In this document: positions 24,180-33,409 of the stretch, one piece after another | How the letters are laid out: each line of letters opens with the position of its first letter | How positions within the stretch are numbered: the first letter of the stretch is position 1 | Source of the DNA: Alishewanella tabrizica | Lineage (GTDB): Bacteria; Pseudomonadota; Gammaproteobacteria; Enterobacterales; Alteromonadaceae | DNA: 64,000 nucleotides | Reading direction: 5' to 3' | Assembly: GCF_014652375.1 (NCBI RefSeq) | Contig: NZ_BMYR01000007.1 | Coordinates: 124,001-188,000, forward strand | Translations under genes and position numbers: made by a program | The notes under the pieces: model-generated | Told to the model about the DNA's origin: nothing | What the model saw: only the letters and a program-made list of their open reading frames with translations | The model's database searches: none

Positions 24180-24596
24180 TTATAAAAATGCTAATACTAA
24201 TAAACGGATCCAAATGATCCAAAGGACCAAACACCCTAACAGAAAAACGCGAAAACGCGCACGGAGCACGTTGCTGCCTATATGGATAAAAGTATGCCAG
24301 TAGCGCAGGGCCACAAAAAGTCCTCCCAATATCACGAAGGCGAGATCAGCCAATCCAAGCTGCAAGATAAACAGCACGCTGGCAATATAAAGCATGGGCA
24401 TTTGAAATTGATTGTCAAAATTACGACCTGTAGCAATTACCTGCTCACTGGCACCGGTTAAATTCATCGTTTGAAATGCCGCAACGCTGATCTGCTTCAT
24501 TTTTGCGGCCTTAATACGCCGCCGCCCCATCAATACCATAACCACACTGGTTAACACGACTTGGGCAAAAACAGAGAGTAACAACCACTTTTCCAT
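24180..24596 (-). CDS. MAPEG-family membrane protein
   Basis: A 138-residue protein with about four transmembrane helices and the MAPEG signature region: ATGRNFDNQFQMPMLYIAS in the middle and ALRYWHTFIHIGSNVLRAR after the third helix. Eukaryotic relatives are glutathione- or eicosanoid-handling enzymes; the bacterial role is largely unknown. It reads in the same direction as the TonB-like gene, 63 bases upstream of it, and could be the first gene of that series. Confidence 0.85.
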   Translation of the reverse strand: MEKWLLLSVFAQVVLTSVVMVLMGRRRIKAAKMKQISVAAFQTMNLTGASEQVIATGRNFDNQFQMPMLYIASVLFILQLGLADLAFVILGGLFVALRYWHTFIHIGSNVLRARFRVFLLGCLVLWIIWIRLLVLAFL

Positions 24597-24650
24597 TATT
24601 ATTTTTCCTTACTGGTTGGGTGATTTAACATGTCGCCGCACTATCAGCGC

Positions 24651-24686
24651 GACAGAACCGGAATAAAACCGGGATAGAACCGCGAC
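24651..24686. repeat. Three degenerate 12-bp repeats upstream of the MAPEG gene
   Basis: Units GACAGAACCGGA, ATAAAACCGGGA and TAGAACCGCGAC follow one another with about two-thirds identity. They lie in the 263-base gap between divergent genes, where promoters for both must be. No other structure stands out in that gap. Confidence 0.4.
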
Positions 24687-24859
24687 AGGATATCGTGCAA
24701 ACGCCACATCTGATCATTGTTTGAGTATACTAACCGCGCTAGTATGCCCTTAATTAGATGAAAACACCTATAGCACTACTGCAAAATTCATTGCCCAGCA
24801 TCATGTTCTTGGAACATAACAGTTTTCATGCTGGGCCTGCGTAACACCCTGAGGTATCG

Positions 24860-26920
24860 ATGGATAAATTAAACGCGTTGATGTTGGTTCGTGCTTTAGC
24901 CACGGAACAAGACGGCTTAAGCCTTACCAAACAGTTGGTCAGTTGGCTGCACGAATCGCGCTTTAGCTTTGAGCGCAATAAACGAGCGAAAAAGCTGCTT
25001 GAAACATTGCAACAACATCCAAACGAAGGCAAGCAGATTGCCGATACCCTATTTAACTGGCTCTGCAAAGTACATCTCTACCCGGCGCTGGTGAGTTTAG
25101 GCGTATTTTCGCGCCGTGGTTTTTTTCGAGAACTCTCAAGCCGTTTATATGAAAAAGTGATGCCCGCTCCCAGAGATATCACTGAGCTTAAAGACGTATT
25201 AGCCGATATCTTTAAAGCCATGCCCTTTACAGATGAAGAGTCAGTGGAAGGACAAAGTGTCTTTGCCAGTTTTAGTGAATACTTTTTAAGTGTTGCCTCA
25301 CCCGAACCGCTACAGCGTTTTGTGGCGCATCTGCATGAAGAGGCCTTGTGTGCGTTAGAAATGCTCAGTGTGTGGATTGCAGCAGAAGAAATGGAACCGG
25401 ATTTAATGCGTTTGGATAAACGCCTCAATAACATTGATTCTGCTTTTATTGCCTTGCACCGCGAGCTAAACATTCTGGTTATTCATACGAGAAAACGACA
25501 ACAGGATCCCGACGAGCCCCTGTATGATTGTGCACATTATCATGTGATGATGGCCCAGTGTTATGAGCAGGTCGATCAATTAAGGCGCAGAGCCGCTGCA
25601 GCAGGGAGCACCGTTGCTGTTGCACACTTACTCGAACGCTTAGAGCAAACCTTAAGCCGCATTGAACAATTAGTTACGTTAGTCACCGCTGAACATGACG
25701 CAGATCTGCGTCAACTCAGCTTACACTTGAGCGAACAATTATTAGAAACCAGCCGCGAGAAAAAAAGCGTGCGAGCACTATGGCGCAGCAGTACACAGTT
25801 ACTATCAAAAAGTATCAGTGTGAATAAAAGCAGCCACGGTGAGCACTATATTACCCGCGATAAAAGTCAATTTTTTGGCTTAATGGCTTCTGCAGCGGGC
25901 GCAGGGATCATTATTGCCTGTATGGCATTATTAAAAATTCACATTGAAAGTTTAGCCTTAAGTCCCTTTACCAATGCGCTATTAGTGAGTTTAAATTATG
26001 GCTTGGGCTTTGTTCTGATTCATATACTTGGGTTAACGGTTGCGACTAAACAGCCGGCTATGACAGCGGCCAGTTTTGCTGCTGAAGTTGAAAAAGGTGA
26101 AAATGGTCGGGCGGCGCATAAAAAACTTGCCACCTTGTTACTCGACGTAAATCGCTCACAATGGGCAGCGGTGTGGGGTAATGTCAGTATCGCGGTACTT
26201 ACCGCCTCGCTCATTGCCCTAGGTGTGTGGTTTTGGCAAGGCGAAGCACTGTTGTCAGCAGAAGCGGTGTCCTACCAGCTCAAAGCCATATCACCTTGGC
26301 ATGGCTCGTTATTTTTTGCAGCCATCGCGGGCGTGTGGCTATTTTGCTCAGGCATTATTGCTGGTTTTTTTGAAAACCGCGCTAACTATTTAGATTTTAG
26401 GATCCGGCTGTATCATCATCCCTTACTGAAAAAGTTGCTCCCCGATCGTGCACGCAAAGCCTTTGCTAATTATTGGCATGATAATTATGGTGCGCTAGCC
26501 GGTAATTTTATTTTTGGCATGCTGTTGGGTATGACCGGCTATATTGGCTATTTGCTTGGCTTACCCTTGGATATTCGACATGTGGCTTTTGCTTCAGCCA
26601 ACTTGGGATACAGCACTGTCAGCGGTGATTTAGGCATTTTTAGCTTTTTGTTCTATCTGGTATTAGTGCTGATGATTGGCTTTGTTAATTTGTGGGTCAG
26701 CTTTACCTTAGCGTTGACCATTGCACTGCGCGCTAGAGGTACACGCATCGGTAAGTTTTCATTACTCTTGAAAAGTGTTGTCGAGCAAGTTAAGCAACAC
26801 CCCTTATCGGTTTTTTTCCCGGTGGTAACATCGCAAAAAGCGCCTACCCCCCAAAAAAAGCCGGATGATACGAACAATAAAAGTACCGAGCCGACAAAAG
26901 ATCCACTAAACACACCTTAA
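24860..26920 (+). CDS. Gcr-type 'site-specific recombinase' family membrane protein
   Basis: A 686-residue protein of the family annotated as site-specific recombinase (Gcr, Pfam SpecificRecomb). The N-terminal half is soluble and helical. From about residue 338 there are several transmembrane segments: FFGLMASAAGAGIIIACMAL, LNYGLGFVLIHILGLTVAT, SIAVLTASLIALGVWFW, FFAAIAGVWLFCSGIIAGFF, FIFGMLLGMTGYIGYLLGL and FSFLFYLVLVLMIGFVNL. No tyrosine or serine integrase catalytic motif is visible, so the name should not be read as evidence of recombination. A Pro/Lys-rich tail ends the protein. It is a single-gene unit with its own terminator. Confidence 0.82.
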   Translation: MDKLNALMLVRALATEQDGLSLTKQLVSWLHESRFSFERNKRAKKLLETLQQHPNEGKQIADTLFNWLCKVHLYPALVSLGVFSRRGFFRELSSRLYEKVMPAPRDITELKDVLADIFKAMPFTDEESVEGQSVFASFSEYFLSVASPEPLQRFVAHLHEEALCALEMLSVWIAAEEMEPDLMRLDKRLNNIDSAFIALHRELNILVIHTRKRQQDPDEPLYDCAHYHVMMAQCYEQVDQLRRRAAAAGSTVAVAHLLERLEQTLSRIEQLVTLVTAEHDADLRQLSLHLSEQLLETSREKKSVRALWRSSTQLLSKSISVNKSSHGEHYITRDKSQFFGLMASAAGAGIIIACMALLKIHIESLALSPFTNALLVSLNYGLGFVLIHILGLTVATKQPAMTAASFAAEVEKGENGRAAHKKLATLLLDVNRSQWAAVWGNVSIAVLTASLIALGVWFWQGEALLSAEAVSYQLKAISPWHGSLFFAAIAGVWLFCSGIIAGFFENRANYLDFRIRLYHHPLLKKLLPDRARKAFANYWHDNYGALAGNFIFGMLLGMTGYIGYLLGLPLDIRHVAFASANLGYSTVSGDLGIFSFLFYLVLVLMIGFVNLWVSFTLALTIALRARGTRIGKFSLLLKSVVEQVKQHPLSVFFPVVTSQKAPTPQKKPDDTNNKSTEPTKDPLNTP

Positions 26921-26933
26921 CACTTTGCCTCAC

Positions 26934-26959
26934 TGCGGTTACCCGTAAAGGTAGCCGCA
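26934..26959 (+). terminator. Terminator after the Gcr-type gene
   Basis: TGCGGTTACC and GGTAGCCGCA pair (nine matches and one T-G wobble) around a six-base loop, followed by TTTAA, 13 bases after the stop codon. The short T-run limits confidence. Confidence 0.6.
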
Positions 26960-27105
26960 TTTAAGCTATCTAACTTGCATTATTCTTTCAAAACAGACAT
27001 ACCGCACACCTGCAAGCGGATATTGTCAATTGTCTTACTACTGTCATCTTAACCCGTTATATTTTTGCGATATACTGTGCCATCACATCTTAAGGGGCAT
27101 CATCG

Positions 27106-27699
27106 ATGGCGCAATTGTATTTCTATTATTCAGCAATGAACGCAGGTAAATCGACCTCGTTATTACAAAGTGCATATAACTATCAGGAACGGGGGATGAC
27201 TGTGGCCATTTACACGGCGGCGCTAGATAACCGCTATGGGTTAGGCAAGGTCAGTTCACGTATCGGTATCGCTATGGATGCCTATATTTTTGATGCGGAT
27301 TTTGACTTTGTGGCACATGTATCAAACTTAAAACAGCAGGGACGACTCGATTGTGTACTCTTAGATGAAGCACAGTTTTTAAGTAAAACGCAGGTAAAAC
27401 AGCTGACAGACGTGGTAGATAATTTGGGTATTCCGGTTTTGGCTTTTGGCCTTAGAACCGATTTCCTTGGTGAAACCTTTGCAGGCAGCCAAGCCTTACT
27501 GGCTTGGGCTGACAAATTGATCGAGCTAAAAACTATCTGTCATTGTGGTAGAAAAGCCAACTTTGTTGTGCGATTAGATGAGCATGGACACGCGGCAACG
27601 GCGGGATCGCAAGTACAAATAGGCGGTAATGAAAGCTATGTCTCTATGTGCCGTCAACATTTTAAAGCGCTGGTATGGAAACATCCCGCGCTAGACTAA
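27106..27699 (+). CDS. tdk: Thymidine kinase
   Basis: Phosphorylates thymidine with ATP in nucleoside salvage. The 197-residue protein is of type II: the P-loop is [10 protein letters not shown] (8-17), and the Walker B-like catalytic stretch is LLDEAQFL with E88. The lasso and zinc region follow, with [10 protein letters not shown] and the C-terminal SMCRQHF. Start and length fit gammaproteobacterial Tdk. The glycosyltransferase gene follows 13 bases later and is probably co-transcribed. Confidence 0.95.
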   Translation: MAQLYFYYSAMNAGKSTSLLQSAYNYQERGMTVAIYTAALDNRYGLGKVSSRIGIAMDAYIFDADFDFVAHVSNLKQQGRLDCVLLDEAQFLSKTQVKQLTDVVDNLGIPVLAFGLRTDFLGETFAGSQALLAWADKLIELKTICHCGRKANFVVRLDEHGHAATAGSQVQIGGNESYVSMCRQHFKALVWKHPALD

Positions 27700-27712
27700 A
27701 CGGAGTAAATTA

Positions 27713-28726
27713 ATGCGGATCCTTTATGGCGTTCAGGCAACAGGAAATGGGCATATCAGCCGAGCTCGAGCCATGGAGAAACAATTTCGTCAGGCTGGCG
27801 TAAGCGTAGATTTTCTTTTTTCTGGCCGCCCTCAAGATCAATTTTTTGATATGCAACAATTTGGCGATTATCAACTACGCCAAGGGCTAACGTTCGTAAC
27901 TGAGGCTGGTAAGGTCAATTACTGGCAAAGTGCCAAACGCGCACGGTTGTCGACTTTATGGCACGATATCACGACGCTGGATCTGCAATCTTATGATCTG
28001 GTGCTAACCGATTTTGAACCGATTAGCGCCTGGGCAGCAAAACGCCAAGGGAAAACCTGTATTGCGATAGGTCATCAGTATGCTTTTTTACATGCTATTC
28101 CGATGGAAAACGCCAACCTGTTAAGTCGGGCTATTTTCCGCCATTTTGCCCCAGCGAATTACAGCTTAGGCTTACATTGGCACCATTTTGAACAACCTAT
28201 TTTACCCCCGATCATTGATTTACCGGTAAGCAGTAAGCCAGTGCAATCCGACCGGGTATTAGTGTATTTACCTTTTGAAGATCAACAGCAGGTTCTAAGC
28301 GTGTTAGCGCCGTTAACTGATTACCAGTTTTCTGTTTATGGCCCAGGACTTGCCAACGCAGAATTAGGGCATATTCGCACGCAACCGCCCTCTCTAAACG
28401 CCTTTAAAAACGATTTACTGCAAAGTCACGCGGTATTAAGCAATGCAGGATTCGAGCTGATAAGCGAAGCACTTCAGCTCAATAAACACATTCTCGTGAA
28501 GCCGTTACAAGGCCAAATGGAACAACAGTCCAATGCACTAGCACTGACGCGCCTTAATCTCGCCAGTCGAACGGATACGTTGAGTACCGCCGTTATTGCA
28601 AAGTGGTTAGCCCAAGCGGGGCCCTTTAACCAGGTGAGTTATCCCGATGTTGCAGCCGCTATTTGTCGCTGGTTACTGCAAGATACGCCAGATCAAAGGC
28701 AAAAATTAGTGGCGTCGTTATGGTAG
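27713..28726 (+). CDS. Glycosyltransferase of the MJ1255/VC2487 family
   Basis: A 337-residue GT-B-like protein. The N-terminal GVQATGNGHISRARAME is the family hallmark, and the C-terminal donor-side motif is LSNAGFELISEALQLNKHILVKPL. It resembles MurG/UDP-glucuronosyltransferase-type folds. The acceptor is unknown. It follows tdk closely and is convergent with the flhB-like gene, with four bases between the stops. Confidence 0.82.
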   Translation: MRILYGVQATGNGHISRARAMEKQFRQAGVSVDFLFSGRPQDQFFDMQQFGDYQLRQGLTFVTEAGKVNYWQSAKRARLSTLWHDITTLDLQSYDLVLTDFEPISAWAAKRQGKTCIAIGHQYAFLHAIPMENANLLSRAIFRHFAPANYSLGLHWHHFEQPILPPIIDLPVSSKPVQSDRVLVYLPFEDQQQVLSVLAPLTDYQFSVYGPGLANAELGHIRTQPPSLNAFKNDLLQSHAVLSNAGFELISEALQLNKHILVKPLQGQMEQQSNALALTRLNLASRTDTLSTAVIAKWLAQAGPFNQVSYPDVAAAICRWLLQDTPDQRQKLVASLW

Positions 28727-28730
28727 TTTG

Positions 28731-29111
28731 CTAGGTTTTTAAATCGATGCGTTGATGAATATTATGCCAATTCTCGGGAAACTTTCCTTGTAGGACATAA
28801 GAGAAGGCAATGAGCTCGGCGATAATAAGGTATAACTCGCGAGGGATTTGCTCACCCAGTTGTAATTGGCTGAGTAATTTAGTGAGCTCAGCGTCTTCAT
28901 GCACTAATACGCCATGTGCACGCGCCAGTGCAATGATCTCAGCCGCAACGGCCCCGCTACCTTGAGCGACAATAACGGGCGCAGCTTGACCATCATATTT
29001 TATCGCAGTCGCGGTTTTATCAGGGGATGGGTCATCCACTTCGGCATCTTTGGTTGCCTTAGCACCCTCATCATGCACGTTATAGTGATATGACGGTTCA
29101 TCATATTGCAT
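28731..29111 (-). CDS. FlhB C-terminal-domain-like protein
   Basis: A 126-residue protein whose second half aligns by eye with the cytoplasmic end of FlhB: AIKYDGQAAPVIVAQGSG here against ALKYDQGKFRAPVVVAKG in this window's FlhB, then IALARAHGVLVHED and QIPRELYLIIAELIAFSYVLQ. The NPTH autocleavage site is absent; the protein corresponds to the part after that cut. It has no transmembrane segment. Such FhlB-type genes occur beside motility clusters in many bacteria and may exchange with the FlhB tail in export specificity, which is unproven here. It is the last gene of the leftward motility series, five bases after the DUF2802 gene. Confidence 0.82.
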   Translation of the reverse strand: MQYDEPSYHYNVHDEGAKATKDAEVDDPSPDKTATAIKYDGQAAPVIVAQGSGAVAAEIIALARAHGVLVHEDAELTKLLSQLQLGEQIPRELYLIIAELIAFSYVLQGKFPENWHNIHQRIDLKT

Positions 29112-29116
29112 AGATA

Positions 29117-29554
29117 TTAGCGCGATTTTTGCTGATGCAAATTAAAAAGGAGTTCAGCCTCAGCGCGCGGTAATTCGCATTCTCGGATGATCTCCTCTAA
29201 ATCAGCACCCAACTCGACCATTTTCATGGCGCGGCTGTAAATTTTGCTTTCTGGATCACTTAACGCAATGGCCTGCTGTTGCACATCGAGTTGCTCCAGC
29301 TCTGCAGCTAACGCCTGTTGACGCTCTTGCAGCACCAACACGCGTTGTCCAACACCAATGACGCCTGCCCGCAATTCTTCGATTTCAGCTTGCGCTATGC
29401 CCCATTGCTGCTGGCTAGTTTCCAGTTGCTGGCTTAATAACGCAAGCTGCTGTTTATTACTCCGCCACTGTATCGTGCACCACACCAATAGCAGGACACC
29501 CAGTAAAAATACCGCAGCGATAGCCAACCACACAAACTCACTAGAATTTTGCAT
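29117..29554 (-). CDS. DUF2802-domain membrane-anchored coiled-coil protein
   Basis: A 145-residue protein with one N-terminal transmembrane helix (about 9-28) and a long coiled coil (about 30-100). The C-terminus ends in KMVELGADLEEIIRECELPRAEAELL, a helix-turn-helix-like tail typical of DUF2802 proteins. In polarly flagellated gammaproteobacteria this gene regularly follows cheW; its role is unknown. It overlaps the end of cheW by one base, so translation is coupled. Confidence 0.82.
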   Translation of the reverse strand: MQNSSEFVWLAIAAVFLLGVLLLVWCTIQWRSNKQQLALLSQQLETSQQQWGIAQAEIEELRAGVIGVGQRVLVLQERQQALAAELEQLDVQQQAIALSDPESKIYSRAMKMVELGADLEEIIRECELPRAEAELLFNLHQQKSR

Positions 29555-30048
29555 TAGATACTACTAATGTCATCCCACTCATCATCATTGAGCAGTTTGT
29601 TCAGATCAACTAAGATTAGTAGCTCACCTTCGCGGTTAGCCACGCCCTGAATAAAGCGGGCACTTTCGTCTGTACCAACATTAGGCGCCACATCCACTTC
29701 AGATTGTTTTAAGTACACCACTTCGGCCACGCTGTCGACCAAAATACCAATGACTTGTTTTTCGGCTTCAATAATGACAACCCGGGTGTTATCAGTAACT
29801 TCTGCTGGCGGCAAACCAAAACGCGCCCGAGTATCAATCACCGTTACTACATTACCTCGCAAATTAATAATGCCTAACACATATTCAGGAGACCCTGGAA
29901 CGGGTGCAATTTCTGAGTAACGTAGCACTTCCTGTACCTGCATTACATTTATACCGTAGGTTTCTTCCTGCAAGCGAAAGGTAACCCATTGCAACACCTG
30001 ATCAGCGGCCTGGTTTTTATCTGCCGTCTGCGAAAATTTATTACTCAT
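29554..30048 (-). CDS. cheW: Chemotaxis coupling protein CheW
   Basis: Bridges chemoreceptors and CheA in signalling arrays. The 164-residue single-domain CheW has a family-typical core: VTFRLQEETYGINVMQVQEV, PEYVLGIINLRGNVVTVIDTR, and EKQVIGILVDSVAEVV. It lies 26 bases downstream of the ParP-like gene and is followed by the DUF2802 gene with a one-base overlap. Confidence 0.95.
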   Translation of the reverse strand: MSNKFSQTADKNQAADQVLQWVTFRLQEETYGINVMQVQEVLRYSEIAPVPGSPEYVLGIINLRGNVVTVIDTRARFGLPPAEVTDNTRVVIIEAEKQVIGILVDSVAEVVYLKQSEVDVAPNVGTDESARFIQGVANREGELLILVDLNKLLNDDEWDDISSI

Positions 30049-30074
30049 CTACAGCTCCTCATTGGTCTGCCTGT

Positions 30075-30917
30075 TCAGGCGTTGATATCAAGGCCGCGAC
30101 TGAGTAAGTCTATCAGCGCATCAACATCAACTAATACACACATATGTTCTTTAATTAAGCCTGCCATCCAAGGCCGTTTTCCTTCCTGTTCTCGCCACTT
30201 AATTTGCTCGGGTTCAAGCGTAATCGTATCTATTAGGGTTTCACAACAGAGGCCCCAATTACTGGCCCCCAGTAACACAAGGTATTGATAGTGTAACCCT
30301 TGTTCGACAATAGCGTCATATTTTTCTGGCATAACCCAACGCGCAGTATCAACCACATTATACTTTTGCGCTTTATGTAGCATAACACCTTTAAACCAAC
30401 GCGGTTTACCAAATAAGGTATTGATATCACCTAATTCGTGGATCCCTCCTAACTCGGTGAGGGGCACGGCTACTTTAAGACCGGCTACACTAAAAAACAA
30501 TGCTTGAAAACGGCCGTGTCGATAGCTTTTTTCCGCAACCGTTGCCACAGGCGAAGGTTCAGCTAAACGCTGCGCAATCGGGATATCACGCTGCAATATT
30601 GCAGGGGCCGAGCTACCCTGAAGTTCCTCTAGAGAGGCTCTGGCGGCAATTTCCACTAATTTGCTTAAGGTTGGCGCTGGCGCAACTTTCGGTGCAACCT
30701 TGGGTACAACTGGCTTAGGCGTTTCTTTAAGCGCGATAACAGGCGACACCACTGCAGGCGCGGCTACAGGCACCGCCTGCGCTAATAATTTATTTAATTC
30801 GGCTTTGCGTTCAGCCGCTAATGCTGGCTTTACAGCCGGTTCTGGCGACTCATCTTCTGTCAGCAGCGCGGCAAGATAATGCTGGATCACTTTCTGACTG
30901 GCAATTAAATGGCTCAT
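30075..30917 (-). CDS. parP: CheW-domain protein of the ParP type
   Basis: A 280-residue protein with a Pro/Ala/Val-rich, low-complexity N-terminal half (about 20-125) and a divergent CheW-like domain in the second half (FQALFFSVAGLKVAVPLTELGGI, FKGVMLHKAQKYNVVDTARWV, CVLVDVDALIDLL). In Vibrio, ParP has this layout; its C-terminal domain binds CheA and ParC and holds arrays at the cell pole. The gene starts one base after parC ends and precedes cheW, the same order as in Vibrio. Assignment rests on context plus the domain layout. Confidence 0.85.
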   Translation of the reverse strand: MSHLIASQKVIQHYLAALLTEDESPEPAVKPALAAERKAELNKLLAQAVPVAAPAVVSPVIALKETPKPVVPKVAPKVAPAPTLSKLVEIAARASLEELQGSSAPAILQRDIPIAQRLAEPSPVATVAEKSYRHGRFQALFFSVAGLKVAVPLTELGGIHELGDINTLFGKPRWFKGVMLHKAQKYNVVDTARWVMPEKYDAIVEQGLHYQYLVLLGASNWGLCCETLIDTITLEPEQIKWREQEGKRPWMAGLIKEHMCVLVDVDALIDLLSRGLDINA

Positions 30918-30918
30918 A

Positions 30919-31695
30919 CTACCCTTCCGGTGCCAATTGCAGTAAGTACGTTAATAAGGTGTTATAGGCAAACACGCCTCTAGATGCACCGGCAAAGGCA
31001 TTGGGTGGCGTTTGCGCCAACGATGCATCTCGAAATTTTGTATCCACTGGGACAACAGCTGACCACACCCTATCTTGGTATTTTGCTTTGAGTTCTTTAT
31101 AGGCCTCTAGTGACGCCCGCGTCCGTTTATCATACATAGTGGGAATAATGGTAAAGGCTAAATGTTGCTGCGAGCTACGCATCAACGCCATGGTAGCAAT
31201 CATCCGTTCTAACCCTTTTAGCGCCAAGAACTCGGTTTGCACTGGGATCAATACCCTATGGCAGGCCGCTAAGGCATTGACCATCAATACCCCCATTACC
31301 GGTGGACAATCTATCAGAACATAATCATAGTCTTTAGCAATCAACTTCAGCGCTTTTTTTATAATAAGCCCCATGCCGCCTTTATTTCCCATGGAGCGAT
31401 CTAAGGTTGCTAACGACATAGATGCCGGTAAAATATCTAGGCGTTCAGCCGTACTGGGACAAAGCGATTGCAGAATCTGCTCGCGAGTAATGTCTTTACC
31501 CCGAATAAAAATATCGTACACGCTCACTTCGAGCTCTTCGGCGTCGATACCAAAATAATACGTTAATGACGCATGAGGATCGGTATCGACTAATAATACA
31601 CGATAGCCGCGCTCTGCAAGGAGCCCCCCCAGCGTTACGGTCGTGGTCGTTTTACCCACACCGCCTTTTTGATTTGCAATTGTCCAAATAACCAC
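30919..31695 (-). CDS. parC: ParA-like polar chemotaxis ATPase ParC
   Basis: A 258-residue ParA/MinD-type ATPase that in Vibrio places chemotaxis arrays at the old pole. The deviant Walker A box is TIANQKGGVGKTTTTVTLGG near the N-terminus; VLIDCPPVMG is the Walker B region. It is not topoisomerase IV ParC, which shares the symbol. The start is GTG at 31695, with AGGA eight bases upstream and one base after the motD stop. A longer frame to 31725 lacks support. Confidence 0.87.
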   Translation of the reverse strand: MVIWTIANQKGGVGKTTTTVTLGGLLAERGYRVLLVDTDPHASLTYYFGIDAEELEVSVYDIFIRGKDITREQILQSLCPSTAERLDILPASMSLATLDRSMGNKGGMGLIIKKALKLIAKDYDYVLIDCPPVMGVLMVNALAACHRVLIPVQTEFLALKGLERMIATMALMRSSQQHLAFTIIPTMYDKRTRASLEAYKELKAKYQDRVWSAVVPVDTKFRDASLAQTPPNAFAGASRGVFAYNTLLTYLLQLAPEG

Positions 31696-31696
31696 G

Positions 31697-32662
31697 TTAG
31701 GGATCCTGTCTCTCTGGCAACGCATCAGTATTATCTTGACGCGTTGTAATACGAATACCGCCCCCTGGTAGCGAGATCACTTGGATAGAACCATCGGCTT
31801 GGGTAACTTGTCGTAATTGTTGCTCGGTAGACGATACCGGCTCAGTATTTGTTGGCGGCATTGGCCGATAACCGAAGCGGGATACGGCAATCACAACCTT
31901 GCGATTTTCAGCCCGCCCCGCTGCTGTGCTATTATCTGCGCTGGGATAAAATTGACCAAATCCTTCCACCGCCATGCGATGTGATGGCGTACCTAAACTT
32001 TCGAGAAGCCGTAATACCGACGTTGCTCTGGCCACAGACAATTCCCAATTCGACGAAAATAATTCATTACTGATCGGCACATTATCAGTATAGCCACGTA
32101 CGCGCAGAAAATTGTTGATAGGGTTAATGATTTTACTAATTTCTTGTAATACCGTGCTTGCGGATGCGGTGGCAGATGCGCTGCCAGAAGCAAACAGTAA
32201 ACCACTGTTTAATTCTATTATCAGCCAATCATCTTCTTGCCGTAATTTCGCCACCCCTTGTTCAATAAGATTGCTTAATGAACGCGTCAGTTCAACTTCA
32301 ACCGATTGCAATGGGCTGCCCAAGAATTGTTGACGAACATCCGATAGCGTAGTGGCATCCGCGACGACTTCAGGCCCTTTAGCTTGCTGCAAAGCGGTGC
32401 CGTATAATTCAAACTCACTTTGCCGCTCACTCTGTGGCAGCACACTCACATCGCGCGCACCCGTAGCCTTTTGAGCAGGTTTATCAAACACCTTCGTTAA
32501 CGATTCAGTGAGCACACTAAATTCTTCATTCTTCACTAACGACAAGGCATATAACACAACAAACAAGGCAAACATCAGCGTCATATAGTCGGCATAAGAA
32601 ACTAACCAACGATCCAGTTCTTCTCGTTCAGGTTGCTGCTGGGTTCGTCGATGCCGATACAT
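31697..32662 (-). CDS. motD: Flagellar stator protein MotD (MotB family)
   Basis: Peptidoglycan-anchored half of a second stator pair. The 321-residue protein has one N-terminal transmembrane helix (about 21-43, YADYMTLMFALFVVLYALS) with the conserved proton-path Asp at 25, a periplasmic linker, an OmpA-like peptidoglycan-binding domain (LRVRGYTDNVPI, then NWELSVARATSVL), and a low-complexity Thr/Gln tail. It lies four bases from motC and one base from parC. The location between cheB and parC is where Pseudomonas and Alteromonadales keep MotCD, so the D name is preferred to MotB. Confidence 0.92.
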   Translation of the reverse strand: MYRHRRTQQQPEREELDRWLVSYADYMTLMFALFVVLYALSLVKNEEFSVLTESLTKVFDKPAQKATGARDVSVLPQSERQSEFELYGTALQQAKGPEVVADATTLSDVRQQFLGSPLQSVEVELTRSLSNLIEQGVAKLRQEDDWLIIELNSGLLFASGSASATASASTVLQEISKIINPINNFLRVRGYTDNVPISNELFSSNWELSVARATSVLRLLESLGTPSHRMAVEGFGQFYPSADNSTAAGRAENRKVVIAVSRFGYRPMPPTNTEPVSSTEQQLRQVTQADGSIQVISLPGGGIRITTRQDNTDALPERQDP

Positions 32663-32665
32663 AGT

Positions 32666-33409
32666 TTAGGCCGGCCGATAGGCAGCCAGTTTACTTTCAA
32701 TAGTGCGAGGATTTTGTCCCTGCGCTATCGATACTAGCCCTTCAATAATTAGTTCATGATAAAGGCTTTGCTGCTGCACCAAATTTTTTAATTTATTACC
32801 CACAGGAATAAACAGTAAATTCGCTAAGCCTACGCCATAAATTGTGGCCACAAAAGCTGTCGCAATACCTAAACCCAATAAGTCAGGATCATTAATATTG
32901 CTCATTGCTTGAATTAAGCCTAGTACCGCGCCAATGATGCCAATTGTCGGGCTGTACCCTCCCATGGCATCAAAAATTCTTGCACCTCTAAGTAAACGCT
33001 CACGTTCCAGACTAAGCTCAGCGTCTAAGGTATTTTGTAACACAGGGATTTCTGCGCCATCGACTAATAAATTTAATCCCCGATGCAAAAAGGGATCAGA
33101 TTCTTGTAATGCCGCCGATTCTAAAGATAAAAAACCGTTTGCTCGCGCAGAATTACCCCATTCCACTATCCGTGTCAGGGTGTGTTGTACTGGCAAGCTT
33201 TTAGGCCGAAATACCCAAGGCAACATCGACATGCCTAAACTGAACTGGCTAAAGGGGGTTTGTAACATCACTGCGCCAAGCGTGCCGCCAAACACAATAA
33301 TAAAAGCAGGTAAATGCAATAACGTGGTGAGACTGCCGCCTTCCAGCATAAAGCCGCCAACCACGGCGACAATTGCCAGTAAAAAGCCACTTATTGCCAA
33401 TTTATCCAT
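32666..33409 (-). CDS. motC: Flagellar stator protein MotC (MotA family)
   Basis: Four-helix proton-channel subunit of the stator, 247 residues. Transmembrane stretches are visible at about 6-22, 32-50, 150-170 and 180-200, with the family's cytoplasmic loop between helices 2 and 3 containing [20 protein letters not shown]. It begins inside the last codons of cheB (eight-base overlap) and is followed by motD four bases later, so the two are translated together. Confidence 0.93.
   Translation of the reverse strand: MDKLAISGFLLAIVAVVGGFMLEGGSLTTLLHLPAFIIVFGGTLGAVMLQTPFSQFSLGMSMLPWVFRPKSLPVQHTLTRIVEWGNSARANGFLSLESAALQESDPFLHRGLNLLVDGAEIPVLQNTLDAELSLERERLLRGARIFDAMGGYSPTIGIIGAVLGLIQAMSNINDPDLLGLGIATAFVATIYGVGLANLLFIPVGNKLKNLVQQQSLYHELIIEGLVSIAQGQNPRTIESKLAAYRPA

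Noticed and set aside
24860..26920. Gene name 'site-specific recombinase' as a sign of a mobile element
   Set aside because: No attachment repeats, integrase motif, tRNA or foreign genes are nearby, and the protein is largely membrane-embedded.
30919..31695. parC as topoisomerase IV subunit
   Set aside because: The sequence is a ParA/MinD-type ATPase in a chemotaxis operon; only the gene symbol is shared.
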